Shown one piece after another: positions 1-5,798 of a DNA stretch of 6,177 nt. The position numbers and the translations under genes were made by a program. Source of the stretch: an uncultured Flavobacteriales bacterium (GTDB lineage: Bacteria; Bacteroidota; Bacteroidia; Flavobacteriales; Crocinitomicaceae); NCBI GenBank assembly GCA_946478775.1, contig CAMLDR010000227.1, forward strand, positions 1 through 6,177, given 5' to 3'. Positions within the stretch are counted from its first letter, which is position 1. Each line of letters starts with the position of its first letter. The notes beneath the pieces are model-generated. The model did not search any database, was not told where the DNA came from, and saw nothing but the letters and a program-made list of their open reading frames with translations.

Positions 1-1374
1 TTCCTGGAATTATCGGATGCCTTAGGGAACTTCACTGCTCCACTGGTCATTGGAAGCAACACCACGAACCTGAATACCGGAACGATTCACGGATTTATTC
101 CAGCAGGAACAGCAAATGCGAATTACCGGATCCGGATTAAATCCAGTGATCCTGTTATTGACGGCCTCGATACAACACAGCTAATTGTAAATCCCGGGAT
201 GGAGCTGAGTGCTTCCGTTATTCAACCTGGTTGTCCGGATAGCACGGGTGAAATCGGTATCTCGCTCACAGGCGGTTCAGGAATGCCGGCTTACAACTGG
301 TCCAACGGTGGAACAACTCCAAACATGAGTGGTTTGCTTGCCGGAATGTACGCTGTGAATGTTACAGATGCAGTTGGGTGTTCCATTGACTCCAATTTTT
401 CGATTCTATCAATTCCGGACTTCATGGTGACAGAATCAATTACAGATGTACTTTGTCATTCAGGTAATAACGGAAGTATTGAAGTGGCAATAACGGGTGC
501 AACTGCTCCATATACGGTTGCCTGGAGCGGAAACGGGGTGAATCAAACGGGATTGACCGCAAACAACCTTCCGGCGGGTACCTACCAGATGTATGTGGTG
601 GATGCGAACAATTGTCCTCATACCAATTCTTATGTGGTAGACGAACCGGATACTTTGGACGTAACGGATTTTATTACAGCAATAAGCTGTCATTCAGATG
701 CTAATGGAAGCATTCAAATTTCGGTAGTTGGCGGAAGTTCTCCTTACTCCGTTTCCTGGAGTGGGAATGGAATCAATCAAACCGGTTTGATGGCTTCAGG
801 TCTTGAGTCCGGAAGTTACGACCTGTCAATTACAGATGCAAACAATTGTATTTACACGGATACTTATGTTCTGACAGCCCCTGATTTACTGAATCTTTCT
901 GCGAGTATCACGAATGCGGCTTGTGCAAGCTGCAACGGGAATATTTCTTTGACTGTCAGCGGCGGAACCGCGCCTTATTCCTACGAGTGGGCGGATAATT
1001 CTGTTTTGAGTCAGATTACCGGAATTCCCGGAACTTATTGTTTGGAAGTTTCAGATGCAAACGGCTGCAGCCTGGACAGTTGTTTGGTGATTAGCTCCAC
1101 TGCAGGCATAGAGTCCGGTGATCAGCTTGCAATAAACGTATTTCCGAATCCCTCATCCGAAGTGTTTTACGTGACCTTTCCTTCCGGTTTGAGTAAGGAA
1201 AAAAACATGATTGTAACAGATTTAAGCGGAAAAGTAGTTTATCAGGCTGCTTTTTCGAATGAAATTCAGCAAGTTTCCATTCCTGTCATTGATTGGGCAA
1301 ATGGAGCCTATACCTATCGAATAATCGTAGAAAACGAAATTCCACGCTCAGGAAAGATCGTTGTTTCTCATTGA
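1..1374 (+). CDS. T9SS-exported surface/secreted protein with SprB-type repeats (5' end missing)
   Basis: The frame is open from base 1, so the ATG at 199 is internal and the gene begins upstream of the window; 457 residues are visible. Residues 1-66 form a beta-rich Ig-like segment (LSDALGNF, YRIRIKSSDP) of a kind common in Bacteroidota exported proteins. Four SprB-type repeats of about 70-78 residues follow (about 68-366), each with a GxI-x-V-x-GG-x-xPY-x-x-W core, a G-x-Y-x-x-x-V-x-D-A-x-x-C strand and paired cysteines. The C-terminus (about 375-457) is a type A T9SS sorting domain: it opens with NVFPNPS, contains VTDLSGKVVY and GAYTYRI, and ends GKIVVSH. In this family the domain directs outer-membrane translocation and is removed, with the protein attached to the surface or released. 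SprB itself is a gliding adhesin, but these repeats occur in many other proteins, so adhesion is inference. A hairpin terminator follows 23 bases after the stop. The family call is secure; the specific role is unknown. Confidence 0.93.
   Translation, partial: FLELSDALGNFTAPLVIGSNTTNLNTGTIHGFIPAGTANANYRIRIKSSDPVIDGLDTTQLIVNPGMELSASVIQPGCPDSTGEIGISLTGGSGMPAYNWSNGGTTPNMSGLLAGMYAVNVTDAVGCSIDSNFSILSIPDFMVTESITDVLCHSGNNGSIEVAITGATAPYTVAWSGNGVNQTGLTANNLPAGTYQMYVVDANNCPHTNSYVVDEPDTLDVTDFITAISCHSDANGSIQISVVGGSSPYSVSWSGNGINQTGLMASGLESGSYDLSITDANNCIYTDTYVLTAPDLLNLSASITNAACASCNGNISLTVSGGTAPYSYEWADNSVLSQITGIPGTYCLEVSDANGCSLDSCLVISSTAGIESGDQLAINVFPNPSSEVFYVTFPSGLSKEKNMIVTDLSGKVVYQAAFSNEIQQVSIPVIDWANGAYTYRIIVENEIPRSGKIVVSH
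202..1098 (+). repeat. Four in-frame SprB-type protein repeats
   Basis: Approximate units are 202-423 (74 codons), 424-657 (78), 658-891 (78) and 892-1098 (69). Units 2 and 3 have identical length and share WSGNG(V/I)NQTGL and DANNC, but many synonymous sites differ, so they look like an old duplication preserved at the protein level. Units 1-3 each carry one cysteine near the start and one near the end, which could pair. Unit 4 has six cysteines (CASC near its start, then YC, GC and SC). The boundaries were set by eye. Confidence 0.8.
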
Positions 1375-1397
1375 TTATAAGCGGGTTATTTGTTGCT

Positions 1398-1430
1398 CAG
1401 GGCAGTTTGTTTATGCAGGCTGCCCTGTTT
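1398..1430 (+). terminator. Hairpin terminator after the T9SS protein gene
   Basis: A perfect 8-bp stem, CAGGGCAG (1398-1405) with CTGCCCTG (1420-1427), encloses a 14-base loop and is followed by TTTAT. It begins 23 bases after the stop at 1374. The position and shape fit a rho-independent terminator, although the T tract is short. Confidence 0.65.
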
Positions 1431-1432
1431 AT

Positions 1433-1597
1433 ATGAAAGGATTGGGGAAAATTCTTCCAAAAGGCAATCCGGTTTCTGTGCCTTTTGACAGTTATATGCG
1501 AATCGGAACACCTGTTTTCCCGAAAGGCAAAACTGCGGAAGAAATTGTAAATGAAGTGGAACAACAGATTTACAAGCTGAAAGCAGAATTTGATTAA
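1433..1597 (+). pseudogene. Probable C-terminal remnant of a PlsC-type acyltransferase
   Basis: This reading frame encodes 54 residues from the ATG at 1433 to the TAA ending at 1597. The peptide has LGKILPKGNPVSVPF, then YMRIGTPV, then an amphipathic tail (TAEEIVNEVEQQIYKL). This order (LPKG, a VP-rich strand, a short strand with IG-x-P, a final helix) resembles the end of 1-acyl-glycerol-3-phosphate acyltransferases, which are usually about 200-250 residues. The catalytic HxxxxD block and everything before the LPKG region are absent. The same frame is open back to 1361, but that stretch crosses the upstream stop and the terminator and has no family resemblance. No ribosome binding site is visible before 1433. 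I infer a decayed gene whose 5' part was lost in a rearrangement. A genuine small protein is the alternative. The family assignment is from memory of the motif pattern. Confidence 0.45.
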
Positions 1598-1598
1598 A

Positions 1599-1687
1599 CT
1601 TTTTAAAGCCATCCCCTCCGTCACACATTGAAGGGAGACTTTGATCATCTCCTCCCTTGAGGGAGGATTAAGGAGGGTGGCTAAAAG
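1599..1687. repeat. REP-like inverted-repeat element, probable bidirectional terminator
   Basis: The outer arms are CTTTTTAAAGCCATCCCCTCC (1599-1619) and GGAGGGTGGCTAAAAG (1672-1687), complementary apart from a few bulged bases. Inside, CCTCCC (1651-1656) pairs with GGGAGG (1661-1666) across TTGA. Alternatively AAGGGAG (1631-1637) can pair with CTCCCTT (1652-1658), so two inner hairpins are mutually exclusive. The element lies between convergent transcription units, where it could end transcription from both sides. From memory, similar AGCCACCCTCC...GGAGGGTGGCT palindromes are scattered in Bacteroidota genomes. Copy number cannot be seen here. Confidence 0.7.
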
Positions 1688-1701
1688 ATTGAAAGTTGTT
1701 T

Positions 1702-2841
1702 TTAATTACCTCTTCGCAGTTTAATCAATGTAATTTCCGGGTAAATCCCTACTCTTCCTGGAAAACCCAAATAGCCAAAGCCTCTGTTCACATAAAGGAA
1801 TTGCTTTCCGACCTGGTACAACCCTGCCCATTTTTTATAGCGTAAAGAAACAGGGCTCCACTTAATCCCAAAACGCTCAATTCCAAACTGCATTCCGTGG
1901 GTGTGACCGGATAATGTCAAATCAATATCTGTTTTTTGAACAACTTGTGCGTCAAAATGGCTCGGATCGTGAGAAAGCAGTAGTTTAAAGGAATCGGCCG
2001 GTACTTTTTTCAATGTTTCCTCCAATCTCCCACTTTGCCTGAAAGGGGGCGTTCCCCAGTTTTCTACTCCAAGCAGCCAGAATCCGGGTCTCAATTCCAC
2101 CGATTCGTTCAATAAAGGGGTAAATCCGATTTGCATATGGATTGCTATCAGTTTTGTCAAGTTGGCACTTTTGGTTTCTTCTCCTTCCCATGGAACATAA
2201 TCGCCATAATCGTGGTTTCCAAGAATGCTGTACTTCCCTATTTTTGCCTGTATTTTTGAAAAGATCGGTTCCCAACCTAGCATTTCGTCGGCAAGATTGT
2301 TCACCAAATCACCTGTAAAGAACACGAAGTCTGCTTCCAGCTTGTTGATTTGCTGAATGGCTTTTTCAACTTTGTCGTATTTATTGAAGAAGCTTCCCAC
2401 ATGGATATCACTTATCTGTACAATTCTTAGTCCTTCAAAATCTTCGGGAAGATTCTCAAAAGGCAATTCAATGGTATGTGTTTTCCAGTTCCATCTTCCC
2501 CAAATGATACCCACCAGAATTGCAATCAACATAGCAATGGCAATCCCAAAACCGATGTACTCAATCATGGAAATCCCGGTAATCAGGTAAATGATCCCAA
2601 ATGGGAAAAATCCAAGACCGGGAACGCCACTTGCAATCATTACCCCAAAAGCATTGAACCCTTTCCGGTAATCTGTTGTTTTTCTATTTCGGAACATCCG
2701 CATCATGATCATCATGCTTCCGAAGAATAAAACCAATTGGATGGTCCCTAGGATTATGGAGAACGGACTTTGAAATTCGAAAATGGCGTATGAAAGAGTA
2801 GCCTGAGTTAAAAGAATGAGTAAAAGAATAAGTCCAAACAT
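1702..2841 (-). CDS. Membrane-anchored calcineurin-like metallophosphoesterase (YkuE/YaeI type)
   Basis: The product has 379 residues. The N-terminal third is hydrophobic with about four predicted membrane segments (roughly 1-22, 28-48, 64-90 and 94-115). The phosphoesterase domain follows from about 138 and carries the full two-metal motif set: D145-x-H147 in SDIHVG, G177-D178 in FFTGDLV, G208-N-H-D211, H291 in LLSHDP, and G312-H-T-H315. These ligands bind two metal ions that hydrolyse a phosphoester. The tail (RGFGYLGFPGR, then EITLIKL) is typical of the YkuE-like branch. The substrate is unknown. Family relatives include general phosphodiesterases and LpxG-type UDP-diacylglucosamine hydrolases, so an envelope-lipid substrate is possible but unproven. 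The start at 2841 puts the first membrane segment at the N-terminus; no Shine-Dalgarno sequence is visible. The gene is transcribed divergently from the universal stress gene and converges on the repeat at 1599-1687. Confidence 0.92.
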   Translation of the reverse strand: MFGLILLLILLTQATLSYAIFEFQSPFSIILGTIQLVLFFGSMMIMMRMFRNRKTTDYRKGFNAFGVMIASGVPGLGFFPFGIIYLITGISMIEYIGFGIAIAMLIAILVGIIWGRWNWKTHTIELPFENLPEDFEGLRIVQISDIHVGSFFNKYDKVEKAIQQINKLEADFVFFTGDLVNNLADEMLGWEPIFSKIQAKIGKYSILGNHDYGDYVPWEGEETKSANLTKLIAIHMQIGFTPLLNESVELRPGFWLLGVENWGTPPFRQSGRLEETLKKVPADSFKLLLSHDPSHFDAQVVQKTDIDLTLSGHTHGMQFGIERFGIKWSPVSLRYKKWAGLYQVGKQFLYVNRGFGYLGFPGRVGIYPEITLIKLRRGN

Positions 2842-3011
2842 GCGGATATTTTTAAGAAAAGGTAAAATTAGACAGCATCAGTCGACTCTTAAGCTAATCT
2901 TCGTTAAAATCGGTGAAATGATCGGCGAAATATTTGATCAACATCAACTTGTTAAAAATTAATGCACTTACTGAATCGATTTTTTGGCTATTTTGGTGAA
3001 AAATAATCGCT
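2842..3011. other. Divergent intergenic region (metallophosphoesterase / universal stress protein)
   Basis: These 170 bases must hold the promoters for both flanking genes. Imperfect matches to the Bacteroidota -7 box TAnnTTTG are TAATTTTA on the minus strand (2870 to 2863) and TATTTTG on the plus strand (2989-2995), the latter one T short. Neither has a convincing -33 element, so they are only candidates. A tandem pair of near-identical 12-mers, ATCGGTGAAATG and ATCGGCGAAATA, lies at 2909-2932. No gene is seen. Confidence 0.4.
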
Positions 3012-3818
3012 ATGAGTAGAAATTTGTACATCGTCCCGCATGATTTGACTGAGGTTGGAAATACTGCACTGGACTATGCCTTATTCCTTGGTACGCATGT
3101 AAGAACGGATATTATGTTGTTGCACCTGGTGGACAATAAATCCAAAATTGCGGCTGTTGAAGCAAAATTGTGGGAAATTGTCAAATCCAAGACCGTTCCT
3201 TCAAATGTGGAGATGTTTGTGCTGGTGGCGGTAGGCGATATTTTTAATGACATCAGTAAAATTGCGAACAGAGAGCATGCACAATTGATCCTGATGGGTA
3301 CTCACGGAGCGAAAGGATTCCAGAAATTAACAGGAAGCTTTGCTATGAAAGTGATCACCAGCTGCGATATTCCATTCATTATTGTACAAAAAGAAACGAA
3401 ACACGTAGAAATCAAAAACATTGTTGTTCCTATTGATTTAACGAAAGAAAGTCTTCAGATCGTTAGTCCGGCGGGAGATTTGGCAAATATATTTGATGCC
3501 ACGGTTCACGTAATCGGAGAAAAACATGCGGATGAAGGATTGTCTCAGCAAACCAAAAACCGCGTCTTGCTTATCCGGAATAAATACGACGAAAAAGGGT
3601 CGAAATGTGAAGTGAATTTGTTGCCTTCAAGCGGTGGCTACTCTAAAAAGGTAATGGCTTATGTGAAAGAAAAGAACATTGATCTGATAGCGCTTGCCTA
3701 TCACTCAGAAAGTTTACTTCCTCAATTTGATAATTTTGCACAATCATTGATTACCAATGAATTGAAGTTGCCTTGTATGATCATTGCTGCTAAGCAATCG
3801 GGGAATTTGTATTTCTAG
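3012..3818 (+). CDS. Universal stress protein with tandem UspA domains
   Basis: The product has 268 residues, about twice a single UspA domain. Domain 1 (about 2-126) begins with the usual strand LYIVPHDLTE and contains the nucleotide-binding loop GTHGAKG...GS at residues 96-109. The spacing between the second glycine and the final GS is eight residues rather than the classical nine. Domain 2 (about 134-261) restarts with NIVVPIDLT but its loop region (LAYHSESLLPQFDNF) lacks the glycines, so it probably does not bind ATP in the usual way. Such cytoplasmic proteins are linked to stress survival, often through ATP-dependent signalling; no specific partner is evident. The ATG at 3012 places the first strand correctly. 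The gene appears monocistronic, with 193 bases upstream-to-downstream isolation from operon partners on either side not being bridged by any coding sequence. Confidence 0.92.
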   Translation: MSRNLYIVPHDLTEVGNTALDYALFLGTHVRTDIMLLHLVDNKSKIAAVEAKLWEIVKSKTVPSNVEMFVLVAVGDIFNDISKIANREHAQLILMGTHGAKGFQKLTGSFAMKVITSCDIPFIIVQKETKHVEIKNIVVPIDLTKESLQIVSPAGDLANIFDATVHVIGEKHADEGLSQQTKNRVLLIRNKYDEKGSKCEVNLLPSSGGYSKKVMAYVKEKNIDLIALAYHSESLLPQFDNFAQSLITNELKLPCMIIAAKQSGNLYF

Positions 3819-3863
3819 AAAGTCACTTGTTACCGCTTAGGAATTCAAGAACAACTAACTTTC

Positions 3864-3893
3864 TTCGTTATATAACGAAATCATGATATCATG
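3864..3893. promoter_or_regulatory. Two abutting perfect palindromes, candidate operator pair
   Basis: TTCGTTATATAACGAA (3864-3879) is a perfect 16-bp palindrome. Two bases later CATGATATCATG (3882-3893) is a perfect 12-bp palindrome, followed by TTTT. Neither has a loop, and both are AT-rich at the centre, which suits dimeric protein binding better than a stable RNA hairpin. They lie 46 bases after the universal stress protein stop and about 220 bases before the next start. A weak terminator for the upstream gene (second palindrome plus TTTT) is the main alternative. Confidence 0.4.
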
Positions 3894-4085
3894 TTTTGAT
3901 TGAATTGCTGCTCATTTCTCTGTGTGGTTATGAGAATTTGTTTCGGTTGAAATACCTGAACTTTTCACTTCAAGCGAATCATCGTAAAACATTCTTTAGC
4001 AAACTTCACTTTCATTCTTTCTGGTATCAACTTAAATCTGCTAATAAAACGGAACTATTCTTCACATATGTATTTTCATGCTCGT

Positions 4086-4110
4086 TTTTAACTTTTAACT
4101 TTTAACTTTG
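4086..4110 (+). promoter_or_regulatory. Triple TTTTAAC repeat ending in a consensus Bacteroidota -7 box
   Basis: TTTTAAC occurs three times in tandem (4086-4092, 4093-4099, 4100-4106) and runs into TTTG, giving TAACTTTG at 4103-4110, an exact match to TAnnTTTG. No clear TTTG-like -33 element is seen about 19-21 bases upstream. The box ends four bases before the GTG at 4115, so transcription would start at or next to the start codon, which suggests a leaderless mRNA. Confidence 0.5.
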
Positions 4111-4114
4111 TATT

Positions 4115-4951
4115 GTGGAATTAGGAGTTTATAACGAATTACGCCTCGACCGTTTTACGAGTCCGGGGGCATATCTGGAAGATGAAGAAGGGAACGACGT
4201 ATTGTTGCCTACAAAATATGTAGATCCGTCTTTCCAGATAGATGATATGATTAAAGTGTTTTTGTATAAGGATTCTGAAGGAAGAATCATTGCAACAACG
4301 CTTACTCCGAAAGTACTGGTCAATCAATTTGCATTCCTAAAAATCGTAGAAGTAAACCAATACGGTGCTTTTGCAGAATGGGGAGTTGAAAAACACTTGC
4401 TGATTCCTTATCGCGAACAGCCGAAACCATTGGAAGAAGGAAAACATTATTTTATTTATATGTACATTGATGAAGCCACTGAGCGTTTGGTTGGCACATC
4501 CCGTATTGGTATGTACATGGAAACGGTTGATAATGGTGAATTGCAGGAAGGTGAACTGGTTGATTTAATGGTTTGGGAATTCACGGACCTTGGCTTAAAA
4601 GTCTTGGTTAATAACCGTTTTCAGGGATTAATCTTCAAAAATGAACTGCACCGCAGAGTGCGCATGGGCGAAAGCTTAAAAGGATATGTAAAGACCGTTA
4701 GACCGGACGGAAAACTGGATATTGTACTTGAAAAACCGGGCTACGATAAAATCGATGCACATTCCCGTAAGCTGCTTGCCATGCTCCATGACAATGGAGG
4801 ATTCCTGGATTTAACAGATAAATCCGATCCGGAAGAGATTCAATACCGTACCGGATGGTCAAAGAAAGTCTTTAAACAAGTGGTGGGAAGTCTCTACAAG
4901 CAAAGACTCATCAGTCTGCATGAAAATGGAATTACTTTAATTGAAAATTGA
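4115..4951 (+). CDS. CvfB/YitL-family S1-domain RNA-binding protein
   Basis: The product has 278 residues, the usual size for this family. Three S1-like beta-barrels are seen at about 4-65 (with YNELRLDRFTSPGAYL and NDVLLPTKYV), 70-133 (FLKIVEVNQYGAFAEWG) and 145-207 (VMVW-like strand, RFQGLIFKNEL, DIVLEKPGY). A C-terminal winged helix (about 213-278) contains AMLHDNGGFLDL and WSKKVFKQVVGSLYKQ. Characterised relatives (S. aureus CvfB, B. subtilis YitL) are RNA binders, and CvfB affects virulence gene expression post-transcriptionally; the RNA targets here are unknown. GTG at 4115 is chosen because family members begin with an (M)IELGKYN-like stretch matched by VELGVYN. No Shine-Dalgarno sequence precedes it. 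An ATT at 4112 would fit the family length one residue longer but is an unlikely start. The stop lies inside the inverted repeat shared with the convergent gene. Confidence 0.9.
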   Translation: MELGVYNELRLDRFTSPGAYLEDEEGNDVLLPTKYVDPSFQIDDMIKVFLYKDSEGRIIATTLTPKVLVNQFAFLKIVEVNQYGAFAEWGVEKHLLIPYREQPKPLEEGKHYFIYMYIDEATERLVGTSRIGMYMETVDNGELQEGELVDLMVWEFTDLGLKVLVNNRFQGLIFKNELHRRVRMGESLKGYVKTVRPDGKLDIVLEKPGYDKIDAHSRKLLAMLHDNGGFLDLTDKSDPEEIQYRTGWSKKVFKQVVGSLYKQRLISLHENGITLIEN

Positions 4952-5017
4952 GAATGTAAAAAATTGAAAAGTTTGGGAGCACCCTTCTTATCAATTCTCC
5001 ATTTTACATTTTTAATT
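4946..5017. terminator. Long imperfect inverted repeat, bidirectional terminator between convergent genes
   Basis: The outer arms AATTGAGAATGTAAAA (4946-4961) and TTTTACATTTTTAATT (5002-5017) pair with two mismatches (G-T type). The inner arms AATTGAAAAG (4962-4971) and CTTATCAATT (4987-4996) pair with one mismatch. GGG (4975-4977) and CCC (4982-4984) close the tip. The right arm has T-rich ends on both strands. It overlaps the last codons of the S1-domain gene and two bases of the response-regulator stop codon. From memory, AATTGAGAATGTAAAA-like strings are common between Bacteroidota genes. Confidence 0.7.
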
Positions 5018-5798
5018 AAATCGAGAAGAGTTCTTTAAACTTGATCGCCTGGCGTCTGGAAATCTCGATCTTCTCTCCCTCACGCGTTTCTTCTACTCCT
5101 ACAGCGTTTTTAACGATCAAGGGCTTTAATTCCACCTGCAAACCTCCGTTGAACCAGTTCTCTACTTTTTGGATCCAGTTTAAGTTGATGATGTATTTTC
5201 GGTTGGCACGGAAGAAATGCTGCGGGTCCAACCGTTCTTCCAGGCTATTTAATGATCTTAAGATCAAGGGTCTGCTCTTTTCAAAGTAAACTTTCACATA
5301 ATTTCCGTCGCTTTCAAACATACGAACTTTTTCAAGGGAAATATAGAAGCATTTTTCACCGTCTTTGATGAAAATAGAATCGGAAATAGTCAATGGCCGC
5401 GATGAACGGTCAATTTTCGGGGCCTTTGCAGTAGATTGAAAGTCCGCTTCCGGATTGTTTAGTAATTTCTTGATTGTTTCGTCCAAACGAGCCGGATCAA
5501 CCGGTTTCAATACGTAATCCAATGCATTGACTTCGAAAGCTTTTAGCGCGAAATCATCAAATGCTGTTACAAAAACCACCTGTGGAATTTCATCCAGTTT
5601 CTTCAGCATATCAAAACCGGTCATTCCCGGCATTTGGATGTCCAGGAAAATCAAATCCGGTTTTAAAGCTTTGATCTTTTCAATTCCTTCTTCCGGATTC
5701 TTCGCCTCGTCAATAATTTCAATCTCATGATAGTCCTTCAAGAGTTTCTTTAACTCTTCTCGTGCAAGTCTTTCATCATCAATGATTATAGTTCTCAT
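5016..5798 (-). CDS. LytTR-family response regulator
   Basis: The product has 260 residues. The receiver domain (about 1-118) has the acidic pair D7/D8, phosphoacceptor D53 in FLDIQMPG, T78 in VTAF and K98 in YVLKPVD, so all the phosphorylation-switch residues are present. A linker (about 119-136) leads to a LytTR DNA-binding domain (about 138-258), with FESDGNYVKVYF, then RSLNSLEERL, and the conserved FFRANRKYIINL-x-WI stretch. Such proteins bind direct-repeat operators as transcription factors; the targets are not visible here. The ATG at 5798 overlaps the kinase stop as ATGA, implying translational coupling to the upstream kinase gene. The gene converges on the S1-domain gene, with the inverted repeat at 4946-5017 between them. 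Confidence 0.95.
   Translation of the reverse strand: MRTIIIDDERLAREELKKLLKDYHEIEIIDEAKNPEEGIEKIKALKPDLIFLDIQMPGMTGFDMLKKLDEIPQVVFVTAFDDFALKAFEVNALDYVLKPVDPARLDETIKKLLNNPEADFQSTAKAPKIDRSSRPLTISDSIFIKDGEKCFYISLEKVRMFESDGNYVKVYFEKSRPLILRSLNSLEERLDPQHFFRANRKYIINLNWIQKVENWFNGGLQVELKPLIVKNAVGVEETREGEKIEISRRQAIKFKELFSI

Larger units (their letters stand above)
3819..4114 (+). other. Non-coding gap between the universal stress gene and the S1-domain gene
   Basis: This 296-bp AT-rich stretch holds the paired palindromes at 3864-3893 and the heptamer repeat with -7 box at 4086-4110. The middle part (about 3895-4085) has no hairpin or RNA gene that I recognise. A frame from a TTG at 3896 to 4105 encodes 69 residues rich in Phe, Leu and Ser with no family resemblance, and I do not consider it a gene. 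A long 5' leader or a small RNA cannot be excluded. Confidence 0.5.

Noticed and set aside
202..1098. Regularly spaced repeats that could suggest a CRISPR-like or satellite array
   Set aside because: The periodicity is at the protein level (SprB-type repeats); the nucleotide units are strongly diverged and there are no unique spacers.
199..1374. ATG at 199 as the start of the SprB-repeat protein
   Set aside because: The frame is open to base 1 and encodes a recognisable Ig-like segment before this ATG, with no signal peptide after it.
1386..1648. Two overlapping minus-strand frames of about 80 residues opposite the acyltransferase remnant
   Set aside because: They read through the terminator hairpin and the REP-like repeat and have no recognisable features.
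2701..2716. CATCATGATCATCATG, near-palindromic
   Set aside because: It lies in coding sequence and is explained by a Met/Ile-rich membrane segment (MMIMM) of the metallophosphoesterase.
2357..2730. Plus-strand frames inside the metallophosphoesterase gene
   Set aside because: They are antisense to a gene with a complete set of catalytic motifs and look like composition shadows.
2934..2941. TTGATCAA palindrome upstream of the universal stress gene
   Set aside because: Eight-base AT-rich palindromes are expected by chance in a region of this composition.
3896..4105. A 69-residue plus-strand frame starting at TTG
   Set aside because: It is rich in Phe, Leu and Ser as expected from AT-rich non-coding DNA, has no family resemblance or ribosome binding site, and ends within the promoter repeat.
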